From assembly GCF_029867415.1 (NCBI RefSeq), contig NW_026705401.1:434001-498000 (forward strand): a stretch of 64,000 nucleotides of DNA, in the 5' to 3' direction. The translations under genes and the position numbers were made by a program. Source of the DNA: Vicia villosa. Lineage: Eukaryota; Streptophyta; Magnoliopsida; Fabales; Fabaceae. The notes beneath the pieces are model-generated. The model had not been told where the DNA came from. It saw only the letters and a list, made by a program, of their open reading frames with translations, and made no database searches. Below are positions 24,441-34,875 of this stretch, piece by piece (position 1 is the stretch's first letter; each line of letters begins with the position of its first letter).

Positions 24441-25328
24441 TAAGATCACCTGTAAAAGTTGTATTGTAAATGCGCATGCACCATGTGTATGCATGTGATC
24501 CTGTTGTTTGTACAATGTAGATGTATGAACCGTTTGTATATGAGTAATGTTTGATAGTGTGATGCTCGTACGCATGTATAATCATTGCAGATGCACGATG
24601 TTTGGGTGTAAATGTTGCACGTATGTATGTTAATGCGTATGTATGTATGATGATCCCAAGGTTTTATCTCCTCATAGCCCATTGAATTTGTTTAACCCTG
24701 CTTGGCCTCGCGCCACGACCTTTCTTGTGCCGGTTTGTAATGTTTGTGCGTAGAATGTTTCCGAGTGGGTCTTTGGGTTTTGGTATCCTTTGTACCATTA
24801 GTCCTGACCCAATCCCCTAGAACCCTTTGACCTTTTGAATTGTCTAGATGTTTTGAAATGCGTGGGAAGTTTATTCAAAATAAATCCTAGTTTGGATTAT
24901 ATTTGAATGACCAGTTGATAATATCCTTTGTAAAAGAGTCGTGATAGATCAGAGTGATCGCGACGTAGGGCGTATGTTACCCTCCGGAGATTTCGTAGTT
25001 TCGTTTCGTCGCTTTTGTATGAAAATTTTTGTAAGTTCCCCATAATAAATCCAAGTTAAAGTTTATGAAAAATAATTTATCCTTTGCACATGGTATTGAA
25101 ACGGTGAGAAAGCGCGGTAAAAAAAAGAAAGCTTTTATTGATATTGCCTTAAATCGGCGAATGTACAAGGTGTGAAAAGAAAATGACAAATAGAAATGAT
25201 ATTAATACTGCCGTTGCTCCTTTGTTATCGAAGGTTCCAGTAATCCTTTGCCTTTAGAAATGGATGATTGCACGAATCCTTATCCTTTGTAGTTTGTCTT
25301 CGGCTCATAGCCTATGATCCTTCCTTTT
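24441..25328. other. Ogre 3' non-coding region, no gene seen
   Basis: This lies between the tandem repeat and the end of pol. It has ATGTATG/TGCATG-type simple repeats around 24470-24650. Long non-coding stretches between integrase and 3' LTR are usual in Ogre elements. Confidence 0.5.
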
Positions 25329-26590
25329 CTAGGCGTAATATTTCTTGACCGCATCGAAATTAATTGGATGCGGTAATTCATCCCCATCCAATATAGTGAG
25401 GACAAGTGCTCCTCTTGAGAATACCGTTTTTATGACATATGGACCTTCGTAGTTAGGTGTCCACTTTCCACGAGCGTCGAGTCGCGGTAGTAGAATTTTC
25501 TTGAGGCGACATCACCTTCTTTGTAAGTTCGAGGACAGACCTTTTTATCAAACGCCTTCTTCATCCTTTTTTGATAGAGTTTCCCATGACACAAAGCTGT
25601 CATTCGCTTTTCTTCAATGAGATTAAGCTGATCAAAACCGGTTTTTACCCATTCCGATTCTTCTAACTTTGTGTCAGCTAGGACTTGTAATGAAGGAATC
25701 TCCATTTCGATAGGGAGGAGTGATACCAAACCGTAAACCAAGGAAAATGGTGTTGCTTCTGTGGATGTGCGTACCGAGGTTTTGTAACCGTGCAAGGCGA
25801 AGGGAAGCATTTCGTGCCAGTCCTTGTATGTTTTCACCATCTTTTGTATTATATTTTTGATGTTCTTATTCGCAGCTTCGACAGCGCCGTTCATTTTAGG
25901 CCTGTATGGTGAAGAATTGTGATGTTCAATCTTGAAATCCTCGCAAAGCTCCTTCATCATGTTGTTGTTTAGATTTGACCCGTTGTTGGTGATAATCCTG
26001 TTTGGAACCCCATACCGGCATATAATGTTATGCTTAATGAACCGGGTGACTACTTGTCTCGTTACGTTAGTGTAAGAAGCGGCTTCAACCCATTAGAAGC
26101 TTTCAGTTCGATCATCCCTATCATGTCAATCCCCCACATTGCAAATGGTCATGGTGAACTCAGTACGTTCAACGGATTAGGTGGCATATGTATTTTGTCA
26201 GCGTAAATTTGGCATTTGTGACATGTTCTTGCGTATTGGAAACATTCGGCTTCCATTGTAAACCAGTAATACCCTGCTCGTAGTATTTTTCTCGCCATTG
26301 AATGCCCATTTGCACGGGTTCCGAAGGTTCCTTCGTGTACTTCTTTGATAATCTCCTTGGCCTCATTTTTATCCATACACCTCAGTAATACCGAGTCATA
26401 GTTCTGTTTGTATAGGATATCTCTACTCAGGAAGAACTTGGTTGCTAATTTCCTTAGTATCTTTTTGTCAATCGTAGAGGCATTCTCTGGGTATTCTTGT
26501 TTCTCCAGGTACCTTTTGATATCATGGTACCATGGTTTATCATCAGGCTGTTCCTCGATTGTGAGACAATCGGTCGGCTCATCGAAGTGT
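25329..26590 (-). pseudogene. Ogre/Tat integrase
   Basis: The zinc-binding domain has paired residues in EVHEGTFGTRANGHSMARK and CFQYARTCHKCQIY. The core starts WPFAMWGIDMIG with the first D present, but about 20 residues around the usual second strand are deleted near 26090. The second-D block reads IITNNGSNL, with asparagine replacing aspartate. The third block YRPKMNGAVEAANKNIKNI retains E. KDWHEMLPFALHGYKTS, FSLVYG and the C-terminal GALVLTILDGDELPHPINF follow after a frameshift at about 25430, and the frame ends at 25329. Several frame breaks and the lost Asp make it inactive. Confidence 0.9.
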
Positions 26591-27015
26591 CTAACCGTTA
26601 TTCGTGGTTCGTGGTTTGGCCAGTTCACTTTGAACATGGAGGAAAATGTTGCCAGTGCGTCAGCCATTTGATTCTCTTCCCTTGGGATATGAGTGAAAGT
26701 GATTGTTTCAAATTCAACCATTAACTCTAGTATGAGGTCGCGGTATGGGATTAACTTTGCATCTCGAGTATCCTATTCTTTGTTGACTTGGTGGATTACC
26801 AGTGCTGAATCCCCATACACCTCAAGCAGTTTAATCCTCAGATCAATCGCAGCTTCTAATCCCAATATACACGCTTCGTATTCTACAATATTGTTGGTGC
26901 ATTCAAAGCATAATCTCGCAGTGAAAGGTAAGTGACGATTTTCAGGAGATGTCAAGACTGCCCCTATACCGTGTCCTAGTGCATTTGAGGCCCCGTAGAA
27001 CATAAGTGTCCACAT
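26591..27015 (-). pseudogene. additional (aRNH-type) RNase H of the Ogre/Tat lineage
   Basis: After the first RNase H the frame resumes at 27015 with TLMFYGASNALGHGIGAVL. Tat-lineage elements have LxFDGASN here, so the first catalytic Asp is replaced by Tyr. CTNNIVEYEACILGLEAAI (E retained) and VYGDSALVIHQVNKE (D retained) follow, then a stop at about 26770, then THIPREENQMADALATFSS (last D retained). This extra RNase H between RNase H and integrase marks the Tat/Ogre lineage. Confidence 0.88.
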
Positions 27016-27054
27016 TGCCCCTGGTTCAGGTCTTTCGTTGGGTCCTGGTATTTC

Positions 27055-27804
27055 TTAGTCCCTTATCACCATAATGTCTTTGTCAGGGAAGTCGAATTTC
27101 ATAGATTTATATTCTTCGAGGGGTTGGTGGGAAATATGTTCTGCCATAAATTGATATTCTTCGAGGGGTTGGTGGGAAAGATGTTCTGCAAGTACACTCC
27201 CTTTTATTGCTTTCTGAGTAACATATTCTATATCGTATTCTGACAGTAACATTTGCCACCTTGCGATTCTACCTGTAAGAGCTTTCTTTTCGAACACGTA
27301 TTTCAAAGGACCCATCCTCGATATCAACCATGTGGAATGTGTCAGCATATATTGCCGTAGACGTTTGGAGGCCCATGCTAGGGAACAACATGTCTTTTCC
27401 AATGGTGAATACCGAGATTCGTAATCCGTGAATTTCTTGCTAAGATAGTAAGTAGCGTGCTCCTTTCTGCCTGTTTCATCTTGCTGCCAGTACACATCCC
27501 ATAGACCTTTGAGGACTGCGATATACATGATTAATGGTCTCCCTCGTACGGGAGGTATGAAAATCGGTGGATTTTGTAAGTATCTCTTTATAGCTTCGAA
27601 GTCTACTTGACAATCGTCATTCCACTTGATCGGCTGATCCTTCCTTAGTAGCTTGAATATAGGCTCACACGTGGCTGTTAGATGTGAAATAAATCTTGAG
27701 ATGTAGTTCAACCTTCCCAAAAACCCACGAAACTCTTTTTCTATCCTTGGAACGGGCATTTCTTGTATAGCCTTCACCTTGGCAGGATCTACTTCTATGC
27801 CTCG
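27055..27804 (-). pseudogene. Ogre/Tat connection domain and RNase H
   Basis: The frame continues RT after a single stop at about 27802: KAIQEMPVPRIEKEFRGFL, LNYISRFISHLTATCEPIF, then the RNase H domain with YYLSKKFTDYESRYSPLEK, CCSLAWASKRLRQYM and TGRIARWQMLLSEYDIEYV. A short duplicated segment (SHQPLEEY repeated about 15 residues apart) lies near the end. An in-frame stop at 27055 separates it from the next domain. Confidence 0.9.
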
Positions 27805-28720
27805 TTAGCTCACGATGAATCCCAATAGCTTTCCTGACCTCACACCAAATGTACATTTGTTCTGGTTTAACCTCAGCTTGAATTTCTTTAAGCGTTCGAA
27901 CAATTTCTGCAGGTGTGTAATATGCTCTTCTTCTGTATAAGACTTAGCAATCATATCATCCACATATACTTCGACCTCCTTATGGATCATGTCATGGAAC
28001 AGTGTGACCATGGCTTGTTGATATGTTGCCCCTGCGTTTCGTAGTCCAAAAGGCATTACCTTGTAGCAGAAGGTGCCCCAGGATGTCATAAAGGTTGTTT
28101 TCTCCATGTCTTCGGGAGCCATTTTGATTTGATTATACCCAGAGAACCCATCCATGAAGGAGAAAACTGAAGCTTGTGCTGTATTATCTACCAACACATC
28201 TATGTGTGGGAGTGGAAAGTCGTCTTTCAAACTTGCTTTGTTCAGATCCCTATAATCCACACACATGCGTACTTTCCTGCCTTTCTTAGGAACTGATATT
28301 ATGTTGGCAATCCATGGTGGATAGTCAACCACGACAAGAAACCCTGCGTCGAACTGTTTGAGTACCTCTTCTCGGATCTTGTTATCCATGTCAAGACACA
28401 CTCTTCTACGCTTTTGTCTGACAGGTGGACACCTTTCTTTGAGTTGTAGTCTATGTACGACGATATCTGTATCCAACCCTGGCATGTCACGGTATGACCA
28501 AGAAAATATTTTTGCGTACGCGTGGAGGAGTTTGATTAGCGTTGCTTTCACGTCCTCGTTCAGTGTTGCCCTAATTTTGATTTCCCTCGGCTCTTTATCC
28601 GTACCCAAGTTTATGATGTCAATGGCCTCCTGAGGAGGGAGCATGCTTTTGGATTCTCTGTCTATTAACCTTGACAATTCTTCTGGAAGTTCATCGTCTT
28701 CCTCATCCCCTTTCTCGGAC
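27805..28720 (-). pseudogene. Ogre/Tat reverse transcriptase
   Basis: One uninterrupted minus-strand frame from at least 28677, extending upstream as acidic DELPEELSRLIDRESKS. It holds the pre-RT block INLGTDKEPREIKIRATL and SWSYRDMPGLDTDIVVHRL, then RT motifs VRMCVDYRDLNKASLKDD, SFMDGFSGYNQIKMAPED, VMPFGLRNAGATYQQAM and the catalytic VEVYVDDMIAKSYTEEEHI, followed by NKCTFGVRSGKLLGFIVS and a stop. All catalytic aspartates are present. This is the best preserved domain of the element. The open frame is about 290 residues, normal for RT up to the connection. Confidence 0.92.
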
Positions 28721-28799
28721 TGATTAGTAAGAGCCTCAAGTTTTTATTGAGTTTCAGTAGTATTAGTATCGGTAGTGTTAGAAGGTGATTTGCACATGT

Positions 28800-29386
28800 T
28801 TTATGTTTTTTTTAGTATGCAGATATGAATGTGCTTTTGTGAAAAAATTTATTTGTCATTTTGAAAAGAAGCAGATACAAGAAATAGACAAGATTTAATA
28901 CCAAATGAAAAAACAATTTTATTGATAAACCTTTAGTAAGTTCCTCCATGGTAGTAGATGCAGAGGGTTTGGTACCCTTGTTGTGAATACCCTCCTTGGG
29001 CCGTTTTGCATGAGTTATTTTAGGCTTTGTGGCCTTTACTTCGTCAGTGCTAATCGTCCTTAAAGGGACAACCTTAAGAATCCTATTAGGGTTAGAGGAC
29101 TCTTCCAGTGTTGCCGAGTTTGAAACGGGAGATTCATCACTCGATTGCTGAGACATTCTAAAACTTTGAGAGCCAGAACTTGTTTCACGCCTGTGAGAAC
29201 AATTGGAGTAGTTCAACCTCAGAGAGTTGCTAGCAGAACTAATAGGAAAGTTTTTTCGTTTTTAGAATACTAGGAGATCGAGGGAGCTTTATATGCACAC
29301 TGAGTGAGGGAAATTTCAAACTATGGATTTTTACAAAGCCCAAAAAGTATTCCCTCACGTGGGTTAATTGCTATAATATGTTTTGG
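28800..29386 (-). other. unassigned segment between Ogre RT and the Sirevirus remnant
   Basis: It contains a minus-strand frame of 134 codons (29216-28812) that begins with serine-rich text (SQQSSDESPVSNSATLEES) and NRILKVVPLRTISTDEVKA, then ends hydrophobic. I do not recognise it with confidence. About 100 bp upstream (minus strand) is a TATAAAGC word at about 29290. It could be part of the Sirevirus 3' region or of the intron-like spacer that Ogre elements have before RT. The boundary between the two elements was not found. Confidence 0.35.
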
Positions 29387-29545
29387 TAGCAGATACCCAA
29401 CATACCCTTTTCTTTCACAATGTCTTTAGATGTTGTTGCGACATTCTCTGTGACATTGCTTTCAGATAGTCTTTTAGGATCGTTGCTCACATTTGACTTT
29501 TCCAGTTTTCTTTTCCGATTTGTAATGTCCATCACAAGGCTTACT
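29387..29545 (-). pseudogene. Sirevirus gag-pol segment, distal side of the solo LTR
   Basis: When the solo LTR and one copy of the CTTTC duplication are ignored, the frame that ends at 38902 continues here without a shift through SLVMDITNRKRKLEKSN and ENVATTSKDIVKEKG, charged text similar in style to the preceding Sirevirus spacer. It stops being recognisable near 29390. Confidence 0.7.
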
Positions 29546-30539
29546 CTTTCTGTTGTGTCGTTTTTTTACCTCCCCGTTTCACTTGGGAGGACGGCACGCT
29601 AGACCCTTCACATGAAATTTGGAAGGAGAATGCGCCCGTTGCGGGATGAATTTTATTTCAGTTCTTCCTACGATAGCACACGAACTTTTTAATTAACCTA
29701 CGAGGAGGAAAGGGGAAAAAGATCTCAAATAAACCCTAGGAGTTTGCTAAGTGTGGGGATTCACCTAAACTAGAAATCCTGGAGTCCGGGAGGTCGGTTA
29801 TACATAGGGAAGGTTTTAATCACCCTACATATCCCTAGTACTCTACGGGAACCTTCTATGTGTCTATGTGTTTGTTGCTGATGATTGGGAAAGTTTCTCC
29901 TTTGTGTTAGGAGAGAAAATTGAATTAAAAGACAGACAGACTGGCTATTTTTGGTTTTTATTAGCTCGCTGAGATTCCTTGTGAACCTCATGCCTACATA
30001 TCCCTAATGGAAGTCAGAGCTTTTTGTAGTTCGGGGAACTAATTAGGGAAATTAAAATATTTTTGGTGCCTTGCTTGAAGCTCAAGGTTGAAGCTTGAAT
30101 TAAATCTCTGTTTATAGTAAAGAGACATGAAGTCATCTCTACAGAGAGGTATTTCTACTATTCCACCACAAACATTAAAAAGTGACAGAAAAGCTAAGTT
30201 TGTTTCATTAAGAGAGGGACCTTACTTGGTTGATCAAGTATTCCAGTCACGTGTCTCTTGAATGAAAGATTCTCGACCAAATTAGGAAAAGTTGTACAAG
30301 TCTGGGTGTGTTGCCAGAGCATGCCTTTCACGAGTCCTAAATGGGAGAATGTTTGAAATGATTGTTTGTTTGAAATGATTGTTTGTTTGAAATGATTGTT
30401 TGTGGTGAGATAGGAGAAATATCTCCCTATAAAGATAAGCTATGTCTATCTACTGTTTGAAAGATTTGATTTTTTTAGCTGGCTTGAATGAGGCCCAAGC
30501 TTGAGGCTTTTTGATTGTTTTTATTGACTCTGGGAGATG

Positions 30540-31080
30540 ACTCCACTGGAAATTAACTTAAACTAAGAAGTTTTGTGTTATGTACGAAGCCCAAAATTGA
30601 GGCTGACTTTAGTTGGAGAGTGTTTTATTTTGTTTTATGATTGAAAGGTTTTTTAGTGTTCTGTACAAAGCACAAAATTATGGCTGACTCTTCCTAGGAG
30701 ACTCTATTTTGTGCCTTGTATGAAGCCCAAGGTTGTGGCTAACTCTTGCTAGGGAAGACTCTATTTTGTGCCTTGTATGAAGCCCAAGGTTGTGGCTAAC
30801 TGTTGAGGAAACTGAGTATGGATGACTCTACGGGGAAAATATCCTGAAGGTTAGGAATCTTTTGACACATGAAATGTGGTTTATCTGCCTTGTACAAAGC
30901 CCAAGGTTGTGGCTACTTGATGGTGAAGGACTCACTGGGGAGACTCTATTATCTGCCTTGTACAAAGCCCAAGGTTGTGGCTGACTCTCTAGGGGGATAC
31001 TTATGAGTAGGGTTTTGACTCTAAAGGGAGTATGTGCCTTGTACAAAGCCCAAGGTTGAGGCTGACTTTTAAATGGGGAA
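30540..31080. repeat. diverged tandem repeats with AAGCCCAAGGTTGTGGCT word
   Basis: The phrase TTGTACAAAGCCCAAGGTTG and variants recur at about 30590, 30670, 30720, 30775, 30895, 30960 and 31040, about 50-120 bp apart, inside the Ogre-type LTR. The reverse complement of the same word family (GCCTCCTCTTGGGCTT) recurs at 60190-60440 in the plus-strand Ogre LTR. Confidence 0.8.
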
Positions 31081-31339
31081 AGATCTACTAGTGTGGGATC
31101 TTTTGACTCAGAGGGGATTTTTGACTCTGTTGAGGATTATCCTATTGTTCAGGAACTAAAACTTAACCCTACTGAGGATTGTGCTTTTGTTAAGTAGGGA
31201 TTGATGAATGAAAGACCCAGGTTTGAAGATTGACTCTATTGGAGAATTTGTTTGAGTGATTGACCTAAAGTAGACTTTACCGGGGACTTGGTTTTTATTG
31301 ACTGAGACTGACCTTAAGTGAGATTTATCTTTTAAAAGT

Positions 31340-31635
31340 TTAATTTTTGGAAGCTAACCCTTTCCAGGGAATTATGACTCTAGAGGACTGATTTTGGAGG
31401 CTAGCCCTTTCCAGGGGTTTTACTCTGCTGGAGAGTTTTATCTTTTGAAAGTTTAATTTTTGGAGGCTAACCCTTTCCAGGGAATTTATGTTAAAATGAA
31501 GGAATGAATGGAGGCTGACCCTTTCAAGGTATTTTTGTTAAAATGAAAGAATGAATGGAGGCTGACCCTTTCCAGGGATTTTTGTTAAAATGAAGGAATG
31601 AATCGAGGCTGACCCTTTCAGGGGTTTTTAAATGA
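31340..31635. repeat. tandem repeat with GGAGGCTGACCCTTTCCAGG word
   Basis: Units reading GGAGGCT(A/G)ACCCTTTCCAGG followed by TTAAAATGAA(G/A)GAATGAAT occur at about 31349, 31397, 31460, 31509, 31558 and 31605. The last copies have a ~49-bp period. Confidence 0.85.
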
Positions 31636-33174
31636 TGGCAGAATGATTAACTATTTGAGACTTCTTGTTTAAAGCCCAAAGATTAAGGCTGACACTGACT
31701 GAGGATAGACAAATGTGGAACCTAGACTCTGCTAAGGAATAAATTAATGAAGTTTGAGAATAAAGGTGACAGAGACTGTCCATGTCTCTCATTCCAAAAG
31801 GTGAACTCAATGTGAGATTGAGACATTCTTAGCTTGTTTAAAGTCTGGTTTAAAGAGTAGAAGAAGCTCACCAGGGTAGGCTAAAAGGTAACTAAAGACA
31901 TGTTCCTATGTTTATAAGAAACCTGATTGGTCCTTGTATACAAGCTCAAGAGAAAGTTGGGAATGCTTTTAAGAAGCCTGTGGGTCCTTGCACAAAGCCC
32001 AAGAGGAGGCTAATCGAGGGTTATCGAGGGTCCTTGTTATAGCACAAGAGAAAGCTATGTAGTTTTGAACTTATTTTGGCTAAAAGAAAATGGGTAAGAG
32101 GTTTCACTGGGAATAATTCCTCTTGGGTGGATGTATCCTATTTGGGTTCTAAGGCTTTTTTCAAGATGTTTCACCGGGAATAATTCATCTGGAGGTTTGA
32201 ACTAAAGATCTCTAATTAGGAAAGAGCCTTCACCGGGAAGACATTCTCAATCCTAGGCCATAGTCCTATAATATATATATAGTTTATCTGTCCTAAGGTT
32301 TTACTCAGACGTAGTTCTAAACAATATATATATATATATACAATTTATATTTGACAGTAATTTAAATGAAGATTGTAAATTGAAAGCTATAAAGCCTAAC
32401 CTGAACGGAGTGGAGGCCTTTGAAGATGTATGTACAAAGCCTTACCAGTAGCTTGGTTGTTTATTGATAACAGTTGAATATTTATTATAAATAGTTAAAG
32501 GTTTTTGAAAACAGAAGAAATGAAGATGGACCTTAGGTCACATAGGTATCTGAAGAGTTTTACCGGGAATAATGCCCTTCAAATACCAGAAGAATGTTTT
32601 GAAAACAGAAAGAAGATTTTGTAAATACAATTTTTGAAAACAAACTAAGAAAAAAAAAGGTGTTGGGTCTTACACTCTAATAGAGGCCCAAATAAATGAT
32701 TTACTGTTTATGAGAAACAGTTGGACAAATTGACATGATACAAGGTTTTGTTGTTTGAAAACCTTGATCGTCTGGTTAATCGGGGATTAAAACAGTTTTG
32801 AAATTTGTCACGAGTTAACTTAACTAAGGTAAAGAGAAAATATATACTTAACTAAGACCTTAATGACTAGGGTTTTATCACAATATTATTTATAAAATGG
32901 TTAGGTTAAAAAACAGATGAAAGAAATGTATATTAAAAGTATTTAAAAAAATACTTAAAAACACACCATTTTAAACCTAACAAAAACACATAAAATAAAT
33001 AATAATTTTTGTGATTTTTTTTAATTATTCACAAAATATATATATATATATTAAATAACAAGTGTGTAAAAAATAAAGTGAAAATGATTTAATTTGATAA
33101 GTGAATTAATTATTTAAAGTTATGAAGAAAATTGAATGGAAAAGTGGTAAAAAATATGGTTTTGTCTCCACCAA

Positions 33175-33227
33175 GGCTTGAACCCACGTCCTCATGGTCA
33201 CCACACAAAACAAAGCCAACTTAGCTA
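33175..33227 (-). other. tRNA-like A-box/B-box module in the Ogre-type LTR
   Basis: On the minus strand TAGCTAAGTTGG (33227-33216) matches a pol III A box, and GGTTCAAGCC (33184-33175) matches a B box. The A-to-B start distance is 43 bases, as in real tRNA genes. No paired acceptor stem was found, so this is a relic or mimic, not a tRNA gene. Confidence 0.6.
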
Positions 33228-33316
33228 CACGCTCAGTGTGACTAAAGAGGGGTCTTGTTTGGTTATATGTGAAACAAGCGTGATAAATGGAAAAAAATAA
33301 CAAAAGGTATGAGGGA

Positions 33317-33327
33317 GGGATCGAACC
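33317..33327 (-). other. second tRNA-like B box; its A box is at 37258-37269
   Basis: The minus-strand GGTTCGATCCC is a perfect B-box match. Its apparent partner A box TAGCTCACTTGG (37269-37258) lies on the far side of the 33381-37254 insertion. Before that insertion the two would have been about 63 bases apart, longer than in most tRNAs. Confidence 0.5.
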
Positions 33328-34859
33328 CCAGACCTTGTGGCAAGAGAGATTGGAAGCGCATGTAATAAAAGACCATGACCACATTCATAACTCGTGGTTT
33401 TACTCCAACTTCCATGACATCTTTCACGTCTAAATATCATTCCACTCGGAATCTCAACAAGTCTTCCTCACATCAATAGGTGTTAGAAATTATCTACAAT
33501 TCTTCTTTTATACATATCGTTACTTTGACCTCACAAATACGACTCCAAGAGTTCTAAAGTTTATTCCACCTTTTCTACTAATTCACTTTTCACTAAAATC
33601 CATCGGTACTCAAACCATCTTTATGACCGAACATCTCATCAACTTATTCATCAATAACATGTTCTACTCAACTTCGTTTCAAACAATCGCGGTAGTAGGC
33701 ATTCCGATTCAACAAGTTTCACTCTTCCTTAATTGACTTCACAATATCTCCTCATAGGATCAATCTATTGTACTTATAACTCTCCCATAAGGTAGAACAT
33801 AATCTCTCATCTTCGTAGGTTCAAACGGCACGTTAATCCGACACTCGAAACTCAAGATATGAACTTTCCATCGTTATCCGAAATGCAACATCGACATCAT
33901 GCAGCGACGCTCTATACGGTATTCTCAAATCTCTTCAAATGGTATATTCAATTCTTAAAATTACTTCTCAACAACCTTCTAATTATTCCTTCAATCCGTT
34001 CAACACTGACACTGACATCCCATGCAGTACCGATAAACAAGTCTAGTTCTAAGAACAAGAGTAACCGTAACTTCACCTCTTTCCAACATCATCCTGTCAC
34101 AATTAATTATGTTACAGCTGCTTCAACCATTCTTATAACAAAGCTCATCTCGTTAGCTTTCCGACGCTTCAAACAGAACTCAAATCGGATGTCCAGAACT
34201 CCAGTTATGAATTTTCGAAGTTCTGCAGCTATTCAGCAATTTTCCTGCGTTTTGCTTACGAAAATCTCACTCCAAAACTCATTCTCTTCAACTCGATCAC
34301 ATTCCAAACAGCCCCCTATCATACCTATTCATTTCCAAACATTCTTATAACTTGAGCAACACATCCCATCGCCGAAGTGCGATTTCTGAAACCTTACGAC
34401 CGCAAACCTCCTTGCAACTCGCAGCTAAACTTCTTCTGAGACGCAAGGCTACTCAACTGACAACTTCGCAGCCCCTCAGCAGAGCTGATACATTGCAACT
34501 TTCTAATTTTCCTCTCCTACAAATAATCATCAATTGCATATAATCATCCTCCCTCAAGGTGCTCAAACTTAATTACCAGCCAAGTCCTAATTCCAAGTCA
34601 CCTTTAATTCGGGAAACAACAAACTCCAACAACACTTGCACTGTTGCCAACAACAGCCTATTGAATCAATCATCTTACAACTGAAACATAACCGAAAAGC
34701 GAAGCTTCTCCCCCACTTGTTTCAAACCAACTTCCGCAACAAACAACCAAGTACCGACAGTGATTCACTCACATGTCGCGTACCAAGGGATAATATGCCG
34801 ACAGTATTCAACTGTCGTGCAACTCAACTGACTCAACAATTGGCCGGACGGACCGACCT

Positions 34860-34871
34860 GCTCTGATACCA
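34860..34871 (-). other. primer-binding site (initiator Met-tRNA type)
   Basis: On the minus strand TGGTATCAGAGC follows the LTR end by four bases. It is an exact match to the common plant PBS for the initiator Met tRNA. It fixes the orientation of this element and of its relative at 5001-7627. Confidence 0.95.
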
Positions 34872-34875
34872 CTAT

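Noticed and set aside
33160..33380. Real tRNA genes, because of the B-box matches GGTTCGATCCC and GGTTCAAGCC
   Set aside because: No acceptor stem pairs around either box and one A box is over 60 bases away; treated as tRNA-like modules only.
33859..34866. Plus-strand frames suggesting a gene
   Set aside because: They are antisense to the leader of the minus-strand element fixed by its PBS; Ser/Thr-rich text without motifs.
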